Shown here one piece after another: positions 5,037 to 5,172 of a stretch of DNA of 5,172 nt. The stretch is from Deltaproteobacteria bacterium (GTDB lineage Bacteria; UBA10199; SBBF01), in contig JACQOY010000022.1 in assembly GCA_016207765.1 (NCBI GenBank), positions 1-5,172 on the forward strand, written 5' to 3'. Position numbers and translations under genes: made by a program. Below the pieces are notes generated by a model that saw only the letters and a list, made by a program, of their open reading frames with translations, was not told where the DNA came from and ran no database searches. How positions within the stretch are numbered: position 1 is the stretch's first letter; every line of letters starts with the position of its first letter.

Positions 5037-5172
5037 GTAGGGAAAGCCGGCCTCTATTTATAAGCTTGCGCCGGAAGATGAGCCTGTGTCCCATCAGCTA
5101 GTTGGCAGGGTAACGGCCTACCAAGGCTTTGACGGGTAGCTGGTCTTAGAGGACGATCAGCCACACTGGAAC

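Larger units (their letters stand above)
4903..5040 (+). other. Structured insertion replacing 16S helix 9 (V2), possible intervening sequence
   Basis: CTACGCCAAC (4903-4912) is complementary to GTTGGCGTAG (5031-5040), and the bases between fold into three hairpins. Hairpin A spans 4909-4933 and hairpin C spans 5009-5036. Hairpin B has an inner stem 4950-4966 with 4985-5001 (17 pairs, two of them G-U) and an outer stem 4935-4941 with 5003-5009. In E. coli this position (about 184-193) is a short stem with a GCAA loop. Helices in such insertions are known RNase III substrates: intervening sequences in Salmonella 23S, and more rarely in 16S as in Caedibacter, are cut out, leaving fragmented rRNA. 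Whether this one is excised or retained cannot be told from DNA. Confidence 0.88.

Overview
The window comes from a bacterium, probably Gram-negative. Three predicted secreted or lipid-anchored proteins sit in one operon, and the 16S start resembles deltaproteobacterial or Desulfobacterota-like lineages and neighbouring candidate phyla. That placement is an impression from reading the sequence; no database was searched. There is no CRISPR array, transposase, phage gene, tRNA or recognisable defence system.

Layout, left to right. (1) 1-1587, plus strand: the 3' seven-eighths of typA/bipA, a ribosome-associated translational GTPase, cut by the left edge. (2) 1573-3594, minus strand: a compact operon transcribed right to left. 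It encodes an exported protein with two probable PPC-like beta-sandwich domains, a small Cys-rich probable lipoprotein, and an exported protein with a 63-residue lysine-rich tail. The last gene runs 15 bp into the end of typA, tail to tail. A plausible promoter lies at 3679-3707. (3) 3831-4235, plus strand: a single-domain VOC/glyoxalase-fold protein, divergent from the operon. (4) 4232-4722: control region and leader of an rRNA operon, with two sigma70-type promoters about 190 bp apart, several hairpins and a boxA-like element. (5) 4723 to the right edge: the first 450 bases of a 16S rRNA gene.

The most striking feature is inside the 16S gene. Helix 9 in the V2 region, which in E. coli is a tiny stem with a GCAA loop, is replaced by about 138 bases (4903-5040). 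This block is closed by a CTACGCC/GGCGTAG stem and filled with three further hairpins. The largest is built from heptamers related to GGTTGAT on one arm and their complements on the other. It looks like an intervening sequence or a palindromic repeat inserted into the rRNA, and it may be cut out by RNase III.

Functionally, typA and rRNA are translation genes. The minus-strand operon looks like an uncharacterised cell-envelope set, and nothing in the sequence links it to the VOC gene beyond shared upstream DNA.
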